A DNA stretch of 64,000 nt from Asterias rubens (GCF_902459465.1 NC_047081.1:8833883-8897882), one strand, 5' to 3'; shown: positions 1 to 12,247, counted from the stretch's first letter. Notes: generated from the letters alone by a model not told the origin. Program-made: numbers and translations.

Positions 1-132
1 GCAATGGAGAGCTGTTGATACTATAAAACATTGTGGGAAACGGCTCCCTCTGAAGTAACATGGTAAAAGACTTCCAGCCTGAATGAAGCCTTTCATTAAG
101 CATCTGAAAGCACACAAATTTGCGCAACAAGG
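1..132 (+). mobile_element. MITE-A fragment cut by window edge
   Basis: Matches the interior of the abundant MITE-A family (CAATGGAGAGCTGTTGAT, GGCTCCCTCTGAAGTAAC, CATCTGAAAGCACACAA). The left terminus is outside the window and the right end is lost. Confidence 0.75.
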
Positions 133-681
133 ATGGGGTGGGGCGTGGGGAGTTTTAGACAAAAGCTATAAAAATACTTTGATCGATATTTTATACAACA
201 GACTAGTCACTGCAGTACTGACTTACAAAAACATGTCCCTACGCTACACATGTCCTTATGTATACATGTATCACTGAAAAAGTACAAGTGAACTATACAA
301 CCATACGCACCAGTACCTTGATCATACTGAATGCTCGTCTCTATACGCTAGTACACCACAAACGCTACATACTAGGCAATGTTATGACAAAATAAAACTG
401 CTGTCAAATGCTTCAATATCTGGTAAAAATGACCCGGTAAATTGGACATAGTACATGTACTTGTACACGGTTCTGTATTTATTTTGAGCTCTCCTCATCC
501 ATTAAGTATTTCAATTTTAGAATGTACATGCAAGGCGCCTACGATAAGTGCAACAGACACAAGAGCACACAGTTACATGTATGTTATCCCAAGTCGTCTT
601 GTGTCATTCCTTGATGCTCCGAGCATATGCATGGTCATACTGTAGCATTTTTATTAATTCCTAGAGGAAAGTACATCATGC
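133..681. other. Intronic stretch, no gene seen
   Basis: Presumed intron of the PDZ gene. It holds several TACATGTA-type palindromes and no convincing exon or complete repeat. Confidence 0.4.
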
Positions 682-1098
682 TTAAAGGGTCCGTACACGT
701 TTGGTAATGACACTGAAAATTATTGGCAACAAAAACTTGGAAAGAAATAGCGGCAGATTTGGATAGTATAATGCATTTTTAGAGGAAACCTTTCACTTCA
801 AAGTACTGCGGTTATGGAAAAAGATGTCACTTCATTTTCCCAATAATTGTTTTTTTGAATCTGAGAAGCATTACTGACAGTGATGTTTCTCAGAATGTGT
901 ATTCCAAAATGCAGATTAATCTTCCTGCGTGGACGTAGCGGTTCCAGATTTTTGGCAATATCTCACTAAACGCTATCGCCCTTTTAAATAAAATTTTCAC
1001 AGGTAGTTTCATGGTATACATATGTAGTACATGGATATATTTACAACTATAGGATTAAAACAACCAGTGGTTTCCAATTACCAAACAGCAGGGCTTAA
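682..1098 (+). mobile_element. MITE-B, TTAA-flanked
   Basis: Begins TTAAAGGGTCCGTACACG and ends CCAAACAGCAGGGCTTAA. The imperfect inverted ends (TTTGGTAAT and ATTACCAAA) and TTAA borders define a second MITE family, also seen at 25575 and 32528. Confidence 0.6.
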
Positions 1099-1520
1099 AT
1101 TTTACACCAGACTGCAGGCCCAAGGCCAGTGATTTCATTGTCGGGCCAGTAAACTCAAGACAAGACAAGTCCAGTAATCTTGGTTCTTCTTCAATTCAAC
1201 ACCTTTGTCTCAAAAGAATGATGTTCAAATGTTGAGTTTGAGTCTCACAAATATCTTTCAATCCTGCGGAGTATCACCCAAAACAAAAGAGATAAATCTT
1301 CTCAAAGTATTTGTTCAATTGAAACAGTTTAGATGATAAAACCATGTTCTCCTTTTGATTATAGTCTCTTCTCATTTTGATTCTTGTCTTGTAAAACAAA
1401 TTCCGGGTCAGTAAAGGCTCTGCAGCCAATCTCACGAAACTTGACGCAACTTCGTAAGTCCACTTGCGCAACGCTTGCGCGAAATCAGCGTGAAATGGGC
1501 TGTAGAGCTACAAACATGAA

Positions 1521-2470
1521 ACATGAGAGACAAAGCGAGAGACAGAGCGAGAGACAGAGAACAAATTTAACAGTACAACAGAGGAGAGCAATAAGAAGGG
1601 AAGAGAACTACTGCTAGAGTCCTGTTAGCGTATACGAACCCTTTAAAGTGGAGATGGAAGTAGCCCACTTGCAAACATGAGAGACAAAGCGAGAGACAGA
1701 GAACAAATTTAGCAGTACAACAGAGGAGACCGATAAGAAGGGAAGAGAACTACTGCTAGAGTCCTGTAAGCGTATACGAACCCTTTAAAGTGGAGATGGA
1801 AGTAGCCCACTTGCAAACATGAGAGACAAAGCGAGAGACAGAACAAATTTAGCAGTACAACAGAGGAGAGCAATAAGAAGGGAAGAGAACTACTGCTAGA
1901 GTCCTGTTAGCGTATACGAACCCTTTAAAGTGGAGATGGAAGTAGCCCACTTGCAAACATGAGAGACAAAGCGAGAGACAGAGAACAAATTTAGCAGTAC
2001 AACAGAGGAGAGCGAAAAGAAGCGAAGAGAACTACTGCTCGAGTCCTGTTAGCGTATACGAACCCTTTAAAGTGGAGATGGAAGTAGCCCACTTGCAAAC
2101 ATGAGAGACAAAGCGAGAGACAGAACAAATTTAGCAGTTCAACAGAGGAGAGCGATAAGAAGGGAAGAGAACTACTGCTAGAGTCCTGTAAGCGTATACG
2201 AACCCTTTAAAGTGGAGATGGAAGTAGCCCACTTGCAAACATGAGAGACAAAGCGAGAGACAGAACAAATTTAGCAGTACAACAGAGGAGAGCGATAAGA
2301 AGGGAAGAGAACTACTGCTAGAGTCCTGTAAGCGTATACGAACCCTTTAAAGTGGAGATGGAAGTTGCCCACTCGTAAACATGAGAAACAAAGCGAGAGA
2401 CAGAGAACAAATTCAGCAGTAAGGGAAGAGAGTGATATGAGAAAAGAAGAAAACTACTGCTCGGGAATTC
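1521..2470 (+). repeat. Tandem array, about 141-bp unit, seven copies
   Basis: The phrase ACATGAGAGACAAAGCGAGA starts units at 1521, 1675, 1817, 1957, 2099, 2239 and 2379 (spacings 154, 142, 140, 142, 140, 140). Inner copies are nearly identical; the first and last are diverged, as expected of an array homogenised from the middle. The unit includes a short GAGAGACA sub-repeat. Confidence 0.9.
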
Positions 2471-2479
2471 ACTGGAGAG

Positions 2480-4530
2480 CCAAGCGGATACAAATGCTCA
2501 TTGATAAGGCAATAAGTAATTGCCGCAGGCTAGACAGTCACAGTGTACCAATCTCATTAGAGACTGTAATATTCATGGATTTTTTATGCGTAGATCTGAC
2601 GACAACCAGAGTCTCAATATTGTGGCTGATGTTTTTTTTTTTTTTTTAATAACAATTTCAGGATATGCCGTTTGTGAGGAAATCTTTTTTTAATAAACTG
2701 CAAACAAAAAAGTCCCCTTTGCGGTTATTATCTCACAATCAATTAATTTGTTCCCTTGAGTTGAATATCATTTACATAAGAATTGTTTGAGATTGCCAGG
2801 GTTCTCCCTGGGCGTCTTAAAAACTGTTCGGCATTGTTGACTCCAATTTGGGAAGTTCGGCTTTTAAGCAACCTGAACTGTGGTCCTCGGAATTGTTTTT
2901 TTGTATCTTTGGTTTTCAAAGCTTTATTGTGCAATCTGGGGCATCCTAATGTTTTTATATTTTTTAGATCTTTGAGAATGCTATCTGAAGTAATGATTTT
3001 GTATACTATTTAATGATGATTTTTATTCCATTTTCGCAGGAAAACTAATATTATGTAGGTGACTTATTAATCTTTAACTTCGGCATCACTACATGTACCT
3101 GCAACAACAGTAGGACAGGACACCACCCTCTGTCCTGTCAATAAAAATGTCTGCATTAACCAAAAACGTGCAGACAACTTTCCCAAAGGAAACAATCGGT
3201 AAAGCATGGATGTGATAGGCTATTAGAGGGAGAAAAAAACCCATTAACTTTGAGCGCAAAGTGCAAAAGCATGCGATTTTGAAACCTTGCAAGCATGAAG
3301 CCCAATACTAACATTTAATTTTTCTTTGGTTTTAAAAAGCCCTACTCTGCAATCTGGGGAGTTATCATACAGTTTTAGCTTCATTGTAATTTATTATTAT
3401 TATTATTATTGTTTAAATTGTATTATTATTATTATTATCATTACTATTATTATTAATTATTACTATTATTATTATTTTTTTTAATATATATATATTTTTT
3501 TTTTTTGGGGGGCAGCAACAAAACAGAGAGCTCCGGTATAAAAAAACCAGCGAGTATATATGAATCACTCCTCAAATTACATGCAGGCCACGGAGGTCAT
3601 GACCTCTGTTGCCCCTAGTCTTGGCCTTGGTGCCCTTCAAATGTTTCCCATTCACTTTGTAGATTTTCCAACGCTGGCGCCCTTTCAACGTGATCGAAGA
3701 TGAAATTGAAGGACTGCAAGGAACTGTATGCTAAATTGTGTCAATTTGGCTGTATTTTTTTATACTTTGAGAATTCGTTTCATCAATTGTAGTGTCTTAT
3801 AAAACACTCGAAATTTGAGTACGCTTGTCAGAGCTGTTGACATTACCACGGTGATAACCATGACGATGTATTGATTTGACATAGGTTGTCATAAAGATAA
3901 GGGTTTTTCTAATATTCTAATCTCATCTATAGTGTTTGTTATTCTAAAAAATGTCAAGCTTTTCAAGTTTTGTATAAATTGTGTGTTTTGTGAACCTTTA
4001 GCCAACAGGTCAACTACAGCGAGTGCCCTCCGAATATTGGAAAGAGAGCTATTTGATACCACATTTCGTAATTGCCTCTGTGGCGGTGAGTTGTATCGAA
4101 CTCTTTTGGGGAAATTGATGCTAATGTATTTTTATGGGGCAAGTTTGTACAGATAGCGACGGTATTTAGTATGCCATGGGGAATAAGATGTGCCATCGGC
4201 AGTTCAGGGTAGTGCCAGAGGAATTGAAGACAATTCACGGCAGAATCAGACGTCTTCAAGCAGTACAGGTACATGCACTCAAAATATTAGGATTCATCTT
4301 TCACAATCAGCGTCATTTATGTCATTTAAACCTTTTAGTCTACTGTTGTAAAATCCCTCTCTTTAAAAGTCAATTTAGGAATGTGGTTGACATTTTAAAA
4401 ATGCCCCCTGTGCAAATTCAGTTAAAACAGCTCAAATTGATGATATAATTTGCAATGTCCTAATGACAAGTTTCACTTCTAAAGTAAATGCGTAAAGTGG
4501 GAAATGAGAAACACATTTAAACAGACATAG
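2480..4530. other. Intronic stretch with low-complexity DNA
   Basis: No exon recognised. Poly-T lies at 2631-2647 and ATT-rich sequence at 3390-3505. A fragment of repeat family C (GGTGCCCTTCAAATG) lies near 3575-3690. Confidence 0.4.
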
Positions 4531-4534
4531 TAAT

Positions 4535-5715
4535 TACAACTTGGGTTGGTTTTGTCAGTTGTTTTGTCAGTTGGTTGGTGTTGGTTGGACAGTTGATTGG
4601 TCAGTTCCTCAATTTCATTTAAATGTTTCTTCTGAAAGTAATTTATGCAAGAACCCCTTTTAAGGTGAAACCCTGCCATACCTTTGACTAGAATCTTAGT
4701 CAATTGATGGGTCAAATGACTGGTCAATTGACTGGTCAAATGATTGGTCAGTGGATTGGTCAGTCCCTTAATTTAAAGGTGTTCTTCCTGACAATAAATC
4801 ATGAACCCCTTTAACGTGAAACCCTGACAGTCAAGTCAGTTGATTGGTCAATTGATTGGTCAATTGATTGGTCAATTGATTGGTCAGTTGGTTAGTCAGT
4901 TGATTGGTCAGTTGGTTAGTCAGTTGATTGGTCAGTCAATTAGTTAAAGGGTTTTCTTTCTGGCAGTTATTATGAGTCCCTTTAACGTGAAACCCTGACA
5001 GTCCTTTGACTACAATACAGTCTAATCAGGGCTGTGAAATCAAATCAATTGATTGGTCAAATGACTGGTCAATTGACTGGTCAGTTTGTTGGTCAGTTGA
5101 TTGGTCAGTCCCTTAATTTAAAGGTGTTCTTCCTGACAATAAATCATGAACCCCTTTAACGTGAAACCCTGACAGTCAAGTCACATGATTGGTCAACTGA
5201 TTGGTCAATTGATTGGTCAATTGATTGGTCAATTGATTGGTCAATTGATTGGTCAGTTGATTGGTCAGTTGGTTAGTCAGTTGATTGAGTCAGTCACTTA
5301 CTTTAAGGGTTTTCTTTCTGGCAGTATTTATGAGTCCCTTTAATGTGAAACCCTGCCAGACCTTTGACTAGAATGTGGTCTAATCAGGGCTGGGAAATCA
5401 AGTCAATTGATTGGTCAAATGACTGGTCAGTTGATTGAGTCAGTCACTTACTTTAAGGGTTTTCTTTCTGGCAGTATTTATGAGTCCCTTTAACGTGAAA
5501 CCCTGCCAGACTTTGACTAGAATGTGGTCTAATCAGGGCTGGGAAATCAAATCAATTGATTGGTCAAATGACTGGTCAGTTGATTGGTCAGTTGATTGAG
5601 TCAGTCCCGTGGTTTAAAGGTTTTCTTGCTGATAGTTATCATGAACCCCTTTAATGTGAAACCCTGCCAGACCTTTGACTAGAATGTGGTTTAATCAGGG
5701 CTGGGAATCTAGGTC
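4535..5715 (+). repeat. Higher-order tandem array of TTGATTGGTCA units
   Basis: Runs of a 12-bp unit (TTGATTGGTCAA or -CAG) alternate with a longer spacer (TTTAACGTGAAACCCTG, TTTTCTTTCTGGCAG, GACTAGAATGTGGTC) repeated about seven times at roughly 140-190 bp spacing. Each 12-bp unit carries ATTGG, a CCAAT box on the other strand. Confidence 0.9.
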
Positions 5716-5748
5716 AATAGAATTTTGATTGATATTGAATTTACACAG

Positions 5749-6127
5749 TTTAAAGGCAAGTAGCTACTCAAAACAATTATTAGCATAAAACCTTACTTAG
5801 TAACGAGTAATGGAGAGCTGTTGGTAGTACAAAATATTGTGAGAAACGTCATTCTCTGAAGTAACGTAGTTTTCGAGAAAGAAGTAGTGTTCCACGAATT
5901 TGATTTCAAGACCTCAGATTAGAATTTGAGGTCTCGAAATCAAGCATCTGAAAGCAAACACCTTCGTGTGACAATGTCCGTTTTGCTTTCATTATTGTCT
6001 TGCAACTTCGACGACCAATTGAGCTTAAATTTTCACAGGTTTGTTATTTTATGCATAAAATATGTTGAGATACACCAAGTGAGAAGACTGGTCTTTGACA
6101 ATTACTAATAGTTACCAGTGTCTTTAA
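5749..6127 (+). mobile_element. MITE-A copy
   Basis: Starts TTAAAGGCA, runs through the standard interior with the ACCTCAGA/TTTGAGGT stem, and ends in CAGTGTCTTTAA. Confidence 0.85.
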
Positions 6128-6152
6128 GTCTTACGCAGGTTCCAACAGGCTT

Positions 6153-6266
6153 TGGTATGAACTATTGACTGCCTTCAGAAGGCCTTTATCAATCAATCAA
6201 TAGACTTTATAATGAACTATTGACTGCTTTCAGAAGGCCTTTATCAATCAATCAGTAGACTTTATT
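6153..6266 (+). repeat. Tandem duplication, about 54-bp unit, two copies
   Basis: The segment from GTATGAACTATTGACTGC to AATCAATCAATAGACTTT is repeated immediately as TAATGAACTATTGACTGC to AATCAGTAGACTTT, with few differences. Confidence 0.8.
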
Positions 6267-6599
6267 TCCACTCAGTCAATCACTAAAATAAATGCATGGT
6301 TAAAGGAACATTACAGAACATTGCAGAAATTCTGAAGATCACAGATACATAAAACCTACACGGTCTAATGATGATGATCAGTAGAATTTTTACATCCCTT
6401 GAAAAAATTTCTGTCTGAAATGTAAATTTTTTTGATGAGAAATAAATAAAAAATAATTTCCTAAGAAACTTATTTCTTGTTTGGAGTTTATCGCTCATTA
6501 AGCCTTTCATGAAATTGTTGTTGTTGAATTGATGTCATGCAAAATGTGAAATAGTTTTTTTTGTATACTGATTTCTCTGATGTTTTTTACTGTACGTGT

Positions 6600-6800
6600 T
6601 CACGAAGCATGTATACGAGCACATCACCATGATACATGGTTAACAGGGTGCTGTGGTGCATTACATGCATGGATGCAGCCAATAAAACCAGAAACAAAAG
6701 AGGCAAACACCTTCTCTTTTCGTAAGTGCACTGGGTTCTTCTCATATATTTGGCCCAGGCCTGATGATGTATACAGTTTCTTTGCCTTCAGTTTCTTTGA
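6600..6800 (-). mobile_element. SINE type II, partial (minus)
   Basis: Contains the reverse complement of the type II body (CACCTTGTAA, CTGGCTGCAT, CCAGTGCACTTA), degenerate, without a recognisable tRNA-like head. Confidence 0.5.
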
Positions 6801-7107
6801 CAAAAAAACCTAAAGAAAAGAACATTAATGCTTCTTCACTCGGTCCAACGTAAGTGAAGAAAGAACAGAATAGAACAGAACCCTAGCAACACGTAATCAA
6901 ATATTAAAGGTCATCTGTGTACATGTACATGTCTAGGAACTTGAAGTGTGAACAATTTAGTGGAGTACAATTGAATTAAAGCTTCTCAAGATACAGTGCT
7001 TAAGTTCAACACGGTAACGTGCATAAAAGTGACTGATCAAAGTTGGGCAACTAAAAGGTTTGTGGACATGTTTTTTTTATACTCCAACTGTTTCTCGCCC
7101 CTGTTTT

Positions 7108-7485
7108 TTAAAGGCACTGTACTTGTTTGGTAATAACTCAAGATATATTTGCATAAAACCTTACTTGGTAAAGAGCAATGGAGAGCTGTTGATAGTATAA
7201 AACATTGTGAGAAACAACCACCCACTGAAGACATATAGTTTTTGAGAAAGATGTCATTTCTCACTAGAATAATAAAAGACTTCTGGAATGGCCAGAAGCC
7301 TTTTATTCCTATCTGAAAGCACCCTATTTTGTACAACGAGAGTGATTTTCTTTCATCATTTTCTTGCAACTTCAATGATCACTTGAGTCAAAATTTTCAG
7401 GCTTGTTATTTTCAGGCCTGTTATTTTATGCATACACACATTGTTGGGATACACCAAGTGAGAAAACTGGTCTTTGACAATTATT
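7108..7485 (+). mobile_element. MITE-A copy
   Basis: Left end TTAAAGGCACTGTAC, standard interior; the right terminus is degraded after GTCTTTGACAATTA. Confidence 0.8.
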
Positions 7486-7749
7486 ACGGGTAAGGATAAG
7501 AAACATGCTTAATTCAGTCTGAAAGCTTACTGATTTGAAGCTCATACTAGCACCAATTTTTCTGTGAAATATTTCCCTCCGAAATGAAGTCATATACACC
7601 TGCAACAGCTGTTTTTGTTACAAAAACGGCAAAATGCACTTACATGCTGAAAATGATGCATGGTGTCCACGTTTTTCTCTTGCCTCACACAACGGGATCA
7701 AGGCCAAATTTTTACATTTTGTTATTTCATGGTCGATCACACAAAACAT

Positions 7750-8009
7750 GAACACTGTCTGCGACTATTTTGTCAGTTCTACCAATCCTTTTTTTCTTCA
7801 GCCGCGCCACGCATCTGGAACTCTCTACCGCTCAATCTTCGATCTTGTGTTTGTACCGCAAAATTCAAGTCTCTTCTCAAAACTTATCTTATGTCACAGG
7901 TTTTCAATGACTAATTTTGTTGTGTCTGTTTTTCTTTGTGTTGTGTTTTGTTTTTGGTTTTACTGCGCTTTGAACACCCAGCAGGGTGGATATGTGCGCA
8001 TTACAAGTC

Positions 8010-8062
<53 letters not shown>
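7750..8062 (+). mobile_element. LINE 3' end, 5'-truncated
   Basis: One frame reads SAAPRIWNSLPLNLR and then KFKSLLKTYL, the C-terminal signature of LINE reverse-transcriptase ORFs (AP-xW-NSLP, then FK-LKT-L). A tail with GGGTGGATATGTGCGCATTA follows and ends in an (ATT)n run at 8009-8062. It is dead: only the last 50 or so codons remain. The same tail occurs inverted at 42890. Confidence 0.75.
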
Positions 8063-8064
<2 letters not shown>

Positions 8065-8486
8065 CCTGTACTTATGACCTCTAGAAACACCCAGCTAGAA
8101 ATTTGGACTTGAAAACTTAGATAATATATCTTTGTGCATTTATAATCACACTACTTAGAAGTGAAATGCCCTTAAAATACAATGTACTATCAAATAAAGC
8201 TGCTGTGCTGAGCTAACAAAGTCAGTTTTTCATTGCCATTTATTTTAAGTGGATTACCACACGTACATATGTACCATCCCTTTCACAGATCAAATTAATA
8301 ATTCTTCTTTAAATGGTAATGTTCAAGGGTCAGGATGTGGCATTAAATATTATACATCTCAGAAATGAAACCTAGAATGTAAAATTGGGTATCTGATTAC
8401 AGTGACCGCCTGAGGTGTTAGGATCGAGTTCTGTCACTGGTCAACTGACTGTGCACCAGCTGTCATGTTATGGCCATTGCTGGCTA

Positions 8487-8854
8487 TTAAGGCACTGGGA
8501 TGGACACTACTGGTAATAATTACTCAAAATAATTGTCAGCATAACGGCTTACTTGGTAACGAGCAATGGAGAGCTGTTGATAGTATAAAACATTGTGAGA
8601 AACAGCTCCCTCTGAAATAATGTGTAAATTTTGAGAAAGAGGCAATTTCTCACTCAGATAATAAAATACTTTTATTAGGCAGATGATGAAAGCACACAAG
8701 TTTGTGGAACAATGGGTGTTTTTATCTCTTGCAAATTCGATGACCAAATAAGACTATTTTTTTACTGGTTTGTTATTTTATGCATTATGTTAGGAGACAC
8801 CAAGTGAGAATACTGGTCTTTGACAATTACCAAACGTGTCCAGTGCCTTTATTA
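8487..8854 (+). mobile_element. MITE-A copy
   Basis: Starts TTAAGGCACTGGGATGGACAC and ends GTGTCCAGTGCCTTTATTAA; the interior matches the family. Confidence 0.85.
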
Positions 8855-9022
8855 AAAGGGCAGTCAATGATACACTTGACACCTCGAACTGTCTGACATT
8901 GTACAATATATAATTTCCCCATGGACATTCTCATCATAGTCAAACCATTTTAATATTTTCTTCAGTGTAGGTAAGGAACAATTTGTGCCTGGCCGTCATA
9001 CGCAGGTGTTTTGTGTAAAAAC

Positions 9023-9399
9023 TTAAAGGCAGTGGTAATTACTCAAAATAATTATTAGCATAAAACCCTACTTGTTAACGAGTAATGGGGAGAGGTTGGT
9101 AGTATAAAACATTGTGAGAAATGGCTCCCTATGAAGTGGAGTATTTTTTGAGACAGAAGTAATTTTCCACGAATTTGATTTTGAGACCTCAGATTTAGAA
9201 CTTGAGGTCTCGAAATCAAGCATCTGAAAGCACACAACTTCGTGTGACAAGGGTGTGTTTTTCTTTCATTATTATCTAGCAACTTCCATGACCGACTGAG
9301 CTAAACATTTCACAGGTTTGTTATTTTATGCATATGTTGAGATACAGCAAGTGAGAAGACTGGTCTTTGACAATTACCAATAGTGTCCACTGTCTTTAA
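9023..9399 (+). mobile_element. MITE-A copy
   Basis: Bounded by TTAA at 9023-9026 and 9396-9399, with the interior stem GAGACCTCAGA/CTTGAGGTCTC intact. Confidence 0.88.
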
Positions 9400-9740
9400 A
9401 TACTAACTGCATGAGAAAAACATAAGTTTCGTTGTTGTTGAGTTGATTGTTTGTATATGCACAGTGCATTGTCAAGAAATAAATAATTAATAAAACAACC
9501 TATTGCGCCAACTATCCAGCTACATGTACATATCGAGGTGAATGATAAAAATAGGAAACCCTATTTTAATTATTTAATTTGTTTCAAATAATTGAAAGGC
9601 AGTGAGGTGTTATTAATTATATATATATTCAATTAGTTTTTTTTTTTCTTCACATAACTGCCGAACTTGTCCAGTCGTGAGTTCACTGGCCCCCACGCTG
9701 ACCCTACTGGCTTTAGGCCTGGCAGTCCAGTGTAAAATTT

Positions 9741-10108
9741 GAGCTATAATAATAATAATAATACACGGTTTTTATATAGCGCTTTTTCACGGGGTGTCTC
9801 AAAGCGCTTCCGACATTATAACCCCTGGTCACTGGGCCTTAAATCATTCCTTAAACCATCTCAGCTCCCTGGGGAGTATACAGCCTGTGCGACAATTATA
9901 TGCGCTACATGGCTAAACCAATCACAAGAACCATCTCTGCCCTCACAGGTACCCATTTACCCCTGGGTGGAGAGAAGCAATTATAGTTAAGTGTCTTGCT
10001 CAGGGACACAAGTGTCACGACCTGGATTCGAACCCACACTCTGCTGAACAGAAGCATCAGAGCTTGAGTTCCGTACTCTTATCCACTCGGCCACGACACC
10101 CCCATACA
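9741..10108 (-). mobile_element. tRNA-derived SINE, type I (minus)
   Basis: On the minus strand the head carries an A box (TGGCCGAGTGGATAAGAG) and B box (GGGTTCGAATCC). The body includes CACCCAGGGGTAAATGGGTA and the tail ends TATATAAAAACC before an (ATT)n run. The pol III promoter boxes are seen; the family assignment is mine. Confidence 0.85.
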
Positions 10109-10519
10109 ATGAACATGTACATTGTACACTGTACCTTAAACATGTAAAGTACATGTACATGTACACAGTCGTGTACACGTACTGTAGATGACACCTAGTT
10201 ATTATCGCAGACAAATCGTTATTGATTGTGTATTGTTATGTGACACATGTCAATAATGATCACGATACAGTAACAGTAAATGCTCAATTACCTGTGCCTT
10301 GTAGTTTTTGTACAGTGTACATGTAGTACTATTCCAAACGTATCAAATTATATTTAATTCTGAAATAAACAAAATGAATATGAATGCGTAAGATATATTT
10401 ATAAATTGTGTTGCTTCTCTGCGCCAAGCAACACAATCAGAACCCTTCATTATCAAAACCAACTTTGTAATAAATCGAAAAACAATTATTTTGAAATAGT
10501 TGTTCAAATCAAAGATTCA

Positions 10520-11085
10520 TCTGAACATTGCAATTATTAAGGGAATCAATGTGTGGTGAAGAGGTTTTCAACTAGTGGTTTATCCCAACGAGGCCTGGTT
10601 CTTGATAATTTAACCGAGACGAAGTCGAGGTAAATTATAAAGAACCAGGCCTCGGCGGGTTTAAACCACTAGTTGAAAATCGATTCAACACACTTTGATT
10701 CCCATTCATAAATACCTTTTCGGTCAAAAACATCATCACTTTTTTGTCAAAAAGTAAAATAAATGCAAAAATTATAATTGTTAAATGATTTCTTTCAACA
10801 CAACACCCCTCCAGCTATGAAATGGTAAAGCCCTCCGCCGCCCTCGGGTAAACAACTCCTTATAAGGGAATGCTGTGCGCGTCGCGCGTATCGCGTGATG
10901 TGGCACAACTGTTTCAGCCGTTGCTCTCGACCAATAGGAATGAAGAAACTGTCAATATAAGAACAGGTGCATTAACACTTTATACTGGTCATAAACAAAG
11001 GTTTATACACACCCACGTGACGCGCTCTCCACCAATGAGAATAGCGAAACTGTCTGAGGTATTTATGAATAGTCTATTGTAAGGG
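10520..11085. mobile_element. Foldback element with about 60-bp arms
   Basis: At 10559-10681 an inverted repeat has arms containing TTTTCAACTAGTGGTTTA and its complement, plus GAGGCCTGGTTCTT in both arms. The right flank (10990-11080) shares ACGCGCTCTCCACCAATGAG with an inverted copy at 34510-34880, so the repeat unit extends to about 11085. Confidence 0.6.
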
Positions 11086-11627
11086 ACGATACAGTTGACA
11101 TGGTGAAGTACACAATCACAATACAATGTTGTGACAATTGCGTTTAATCATTGTCAGTATAGTACATGTACTTCATGGACTACAGTCAATGCAGCATATC
11201 GGAACCATGTCAAAGATTTAGCCAGTATTTGGTAAAAGAGTCTCCAAATCTGCTTGAAATTTTAAAACTTGGTGTCCAAATTGTCCACTTACATGTACAA
11301 TCACGTATGTAATAATTTACTCTTAATATAGCGTCTTACATTAAAACTTTCTAACAATATGTGTCAAAGGTCAATCACAAGAGCTTCCTCAAGGTCAGAT
11401 AAGCTGAGGTGTATTTGTCTGATGACGCATTCATTTTTGATCAACAACCTTTTAGTACATCCGACACACCTTAATTCCGGACATCCTGTGGTTTCAAGTC
11501 AACTTAAACGGACAAAATTTTACAAAACTTAATATATTTGAAACTTTTAATCAAATTTAAAATGATAAGGTCATAGATTCTGTCAATGTTATAAATATGC
11601 AGATTTATAAACAAAATTACATAGAAA

Positions 11628-12050
11628 TCACGCTCAAGAGAGACATCAGTTTTCCACTGCAAAGTTATTTTTCTTTTCTTTTCCCCTCCCTCATGAAGAC
11701 GAGCAGTGAATACTGATCGAAACATTGAGACCACACCTGGGCCCAATTTCATGGCTCTGCTTACTGTAAGCACAGAATCAGCGCTTACGGAAGCAGGGAA
11801 TTCCGTGCTTACAGCAAGCATATTTCACAGGTTAGCGGCAAATTTTGGCTTCTGCGCGTGCGTACTCCAGGTTACTAGGCATTCTACGCTTACAAGGCTA
11901 GCGCAAAAATTCCGCGCTTGCAAGTAAGCGGAGAACGTGATCGTAAGCACAGAATTTGGAGGTAACCAGGGCCATGAAATTGGGCCCGGCTCTTTTCAGA
12001 GCCAACATTCCTCCCAAAAGAGATTTTATCTATGGTTGTACCCGAAAGGT
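11628..12050 (+). repeat. Histone-stem-loop-bearing repeat, copy 1, interrupted
   Basis: Contains TGAAGACGAGCAG, ACTGATCGAAAC and then, after a 249-bp insertion, the hairpin GGCTCTTTTCAGAGCC at 11988-12003. Its flanks match the uninterrupted copy at 13125-13265. The hairpin matches the metazoan histone mRNA 3' stem-loop (GGYYYU-UUUC-ARRRCC), but no histone gene is near. Confidence 0.7.
11739..11987. mobile_element. 249-bp MITE with perfect 17-bp inverted ends
   Basis: Starts GGGCCCAATTTCATGGC and ends with its exact reverse complement. The interior has repeated TAAGC blocks able to pair. It sits inside the stem-loop repeat and splits it. Confidence 0.85.
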
Positions 12051-12109
12051 ACAATAAAAGACACAAGATGTAAAGTTTCAGCAGAATACAATGTCTACTT
12101 GCTGAGAAA

Positions 12110-12247
12110 ACGGCAACAAATTGCTTTCCCCAGAAGATGATCAGAGCATATTGATCGAAACGTCGAGTTAAACCAACGGTTCTTTTCAGAACCACCCCCA
12201 ACTCATTAGAGATAGTCATTACATGGTGTTACCGCAAACCTTTCCAT
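12110..12247 (+). repeat. Histone-stem-loop-bearing repeat, copy 2
   Basis: Contains AGAAGATGATCAG, TTGATCGAAACGTCGAG, CCAAC and the hairpin GGTTCTTTTCAGAACC at 12178-12193 followed by ACC. The distal part (CATGGTGTTACCGCAAACC) is shared with the copies at 36898 and 49005. Confidence 0.75.

Noticed and set aside
1521..5715. Possible CRISPR-like arrays
   Set aside because: Repeats are contiguous tandem units without unique spacers of constant size, and the DNA is eukaryotic.
7634..8077. 147-codon frame
   Set aside because: Shadow of the LINE 3' end and its ATT repeat in a different frame.
9055..9282. 75-codon minus frames at MITE-A copies (also 30804-31179, 61446-61772)
   Set aside because: Similar peptides recur because the MITE recurs; they are not genes.
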